5,584 bases of DNA, taken from Pseudomonadota bacterium (GTDB lineage Bacteria > Pseudomonadota > Gammaproteobacteria > Xanthomonadales > Xanthomonadaceae). The notes beneath the pieces were generated by a model. The model searched no databases. It was not told the DNA's origin and worked only from the letters and a program-made list of their open reading frames with translations. The stretch is taken from the NCBI GenBank assembly GCA_023399815.1, contig JAEWOJ010000036.1, positions 1 through 5,584 on the forward strand. The letters run 5' to 3'. Below, piece after piece: positions 4,705-5,584 of the stretch. Position numbers and translations under genes: made by a program. Numbering within the stretch: position 1 is the stretch's first letter; the number at the start of each line of letters is the position of its first letter.

Positions 4705-5505
4705 TCAGAACGCCGGCAGCACCGCGCCTTGGTACTTCTGCTCGATGAAGGCCTTGACTTCCGGGCTGGTCAGCGCGCGGGCCAGCTTCTGCACGCGTGC
4801 GTCGTCCTTGTTGTCGGCGCGGCTGACGAGGAAGTTCACGTAGGGCGAGTCGCTGCTTTCGATCGCCAGCGCGTCCCTGGTCGGGTTCAGCCCGGCGTCG
4901 AGCGCGTAGTTGGTGTTGATCAGCGCCAGATCGACCTGGTCGAGCACGCGCGGCAGCATCGCCGAGTCCAGCTCGCGGAACTTGAGCTGCTTCGGGTTCT
5001 CGACGATGTCGCGCTGGGTGGACAGGGCGTTGGACGCGTCCTTGAGCTTGATGACGCCGGCCTTGTCCAGCAGGATCAGCGCGCGGCTGTTGTTGCTCGG
5101 GTCGTTGGGGATCACCACGTCGGCGCCGTCGGGCAGGTCGGCCAGCGACTTGACCCGGCGCGAGTAGGCGCCGAACGGCTCGATGTGCACGCCGGTGACC
5201 GTGACCAGCGTGGTCTTGCGGTCGCGGTTGTAGGCGTCCAGGTACGGCTCGGTCTGGAAGTAGTTGGCGTCGACCTGCTTCTGCACCAGCTGGTCGTTGG
5301 GCTGCACGTAGTCGTTGAACACGCGCACGTCGAGCTTGACGCCCTCCTTCTCCAGCAGCGGCTTGACCACGTCCAGGATCTCGGCGTGCGGCACCGCCGT
5401 GGCGGCGACCACCAGCTTCGATTCGTCGGCGGCGGGCTTGCCGCAGGCCGACAGCGCCAGCACGGCGGCAGCAGCGAGCAGCGGGCGGAACAGGGAAGTC
5501 TTCAT
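4705..5505 (-). CDS. metQ: D/L-methionine-binding lipoprotein of the MetNIQ ABC importer
   Basis: MetQ captures methionine in the periplasm and delivers it to the MetNI ABC transporter. The 266-residue precursor is close to E. coli MetQ (271). It begins with a lipoprotein signal peptide and the lipobox LSAC, giving lipidated C21. NlpA/MetQ family stretches follow: VPHAEILDVV (38-47), VFNDYVQPNDQLV, DANYFQTEPYLDAYN, VIPNDPSNNSRALILL, LINTNYAL and SPYVNFLVSRADNKDD. Residue 22 is Gly, with no Asp at +2 that would favour inner-membrane retention by the E. coli rule. The start ATG at 5505 has only a weak GGA upstream. metN and metI are not in view; by family habit they would lie upstream, beyond 5584, and no promoter is visible in the 79 nt available. 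A related NlpA-type lipoprotein with another ligand is the main alternative. Confidence 0.92.
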   Translation of the reverse strand: MKTSLFRPLLAAAAVLALSACGKPAADESKLVVAATAVPHAEILDVVKPLLEKEGVKLDVRVFNDYVQPNDQLVQKQVDANYFQTEPYLDAYNRDRKTTLVTVTGVHIEPFGAYSRRVKSLADLPDGADVVIPNDPSNNSRALILLDKAGVIKLKDASNALSTQRDIVENPKQLKFRELDSAMLPRVLDQVDLALINTNYALDAGLNPTRDALAIESSDSPYVNFLVSRADNKDDARVQKLARALTSPEVKAFIEQKYQGAVLPAF

Positions 5506-5540
5506 CGGGATTCCAGTGCGACGGGAGGGGGACGAACCTG

Positions 5541-5567
5541 TGTAGGAGCGACGCGAGTCGCGACCGG
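5541..5567. repeat. REP-like palindromic element upstream of metQ
   Basis: The stretch opens with TGTAGGAGCGACGCGAGTCG and contains GCGAC (5548-5552) and GTCGC (5557-5561) around a 4-nt GCGA loop. The GTAGGAGCG head followed by a short palindrome is the pattern of REP elements scattered in many copies between genes in Xanthomonadaceae and Pseudomonas, which RAYT transposases are thought to move. Downstream, GGGCTCTACC (5566-5575) may be part of a second, inverted head. The element sits 36 nt before the metQ start codon, probably within the metNIQ transcript. Confidence 0.6.
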
Positions 5568-5584
5568 GCTCTACCGGGAGGGCC

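Noticed and set aside
4364..4843. Overlapping short plus-strand open frames around 4364-4843
   Set aside because: They lie antisense to the C92 and metQ genes or cross the terminator region, with biased composition and no motif.
5506..5584. Methionine or SAM riboswitch upstream of metQ
   Set aside because: The 79 nt available contain a REP-like palindrome and no recognisable S-box or related aptamer, and any leader of the operon would lie beyond the window edge.

Overview
The window is GC-rich and densely coding, with strong GC bias at third codon positions. Its makeup suggests a gammaproteobacterium of the Xanthomonadaceae (Lysobacter/Xanthomonas-like). The pointers are an aceF-lpdA pair in which the E3 subunit carries its own lipoyl domain, a GTAGGAGCGAC-type REP-like palindrome at 5541-5567, and a hairpin-rich intergenic repeat opening with CCCTCAYCC. 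The lineage is an inference from gene content and repeat style, not from a marker gene.

Layout. Positions 1-344 (minus) hold the N-terminal lipoyl domain and Ala/Pro linker of dihydrolipoyl dehydrogenase (lpdA), cut by the window edge. Positions 362-1753 (minus) hold aceF, the E2 acetyltransferase of pyruvate dehydrogenase, 17 nt upstream of lpdA and clearly in the same operon; a plausible sigma70 promoter lies at 1786-1814. Positions 1959-2498 (minus) encode a family 6 (HDG-type) uracil-DNA glycosylase superfamily protein. It is divergent from an OmpW-family outer-membrane beta-barrel gene at 2695-3336 (plus). Positions 3337-3786 contain no gene: they hold two tandem copies of a ~210-nt hairpin-rich repeat between convergent genes. 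Positions 3787-4548 (minus) encode a permuted papain-like (C92/YiiX-YebB) cysteine hydrolase. Positions 4705-5505 (minus) encode MetQ, the methionine-binding lipoprotein of the MetNIQ importer, with a REP-like palindrome just upstream.

How the genes relate. Only aceF and lpdA form an evident functional unit: E2 transfers acetyl groups to CoA and E3 reoxidises the lipoyl arm. Their lipoyl domains are close paralogues, about 89% identical in DNA over 189 nt. The remaining genes look like independent housekeeping or envelope functions (DNA repair, outer-membrane barrel, a cysteine hydrolase, methionine uptake).

I found no defence island, prophage, CRISPR array, RNA gene or complete mobile element. 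The least explained structure is the tandem intergenic repeat, whose unit is itself an inverted pair of related half-elements.
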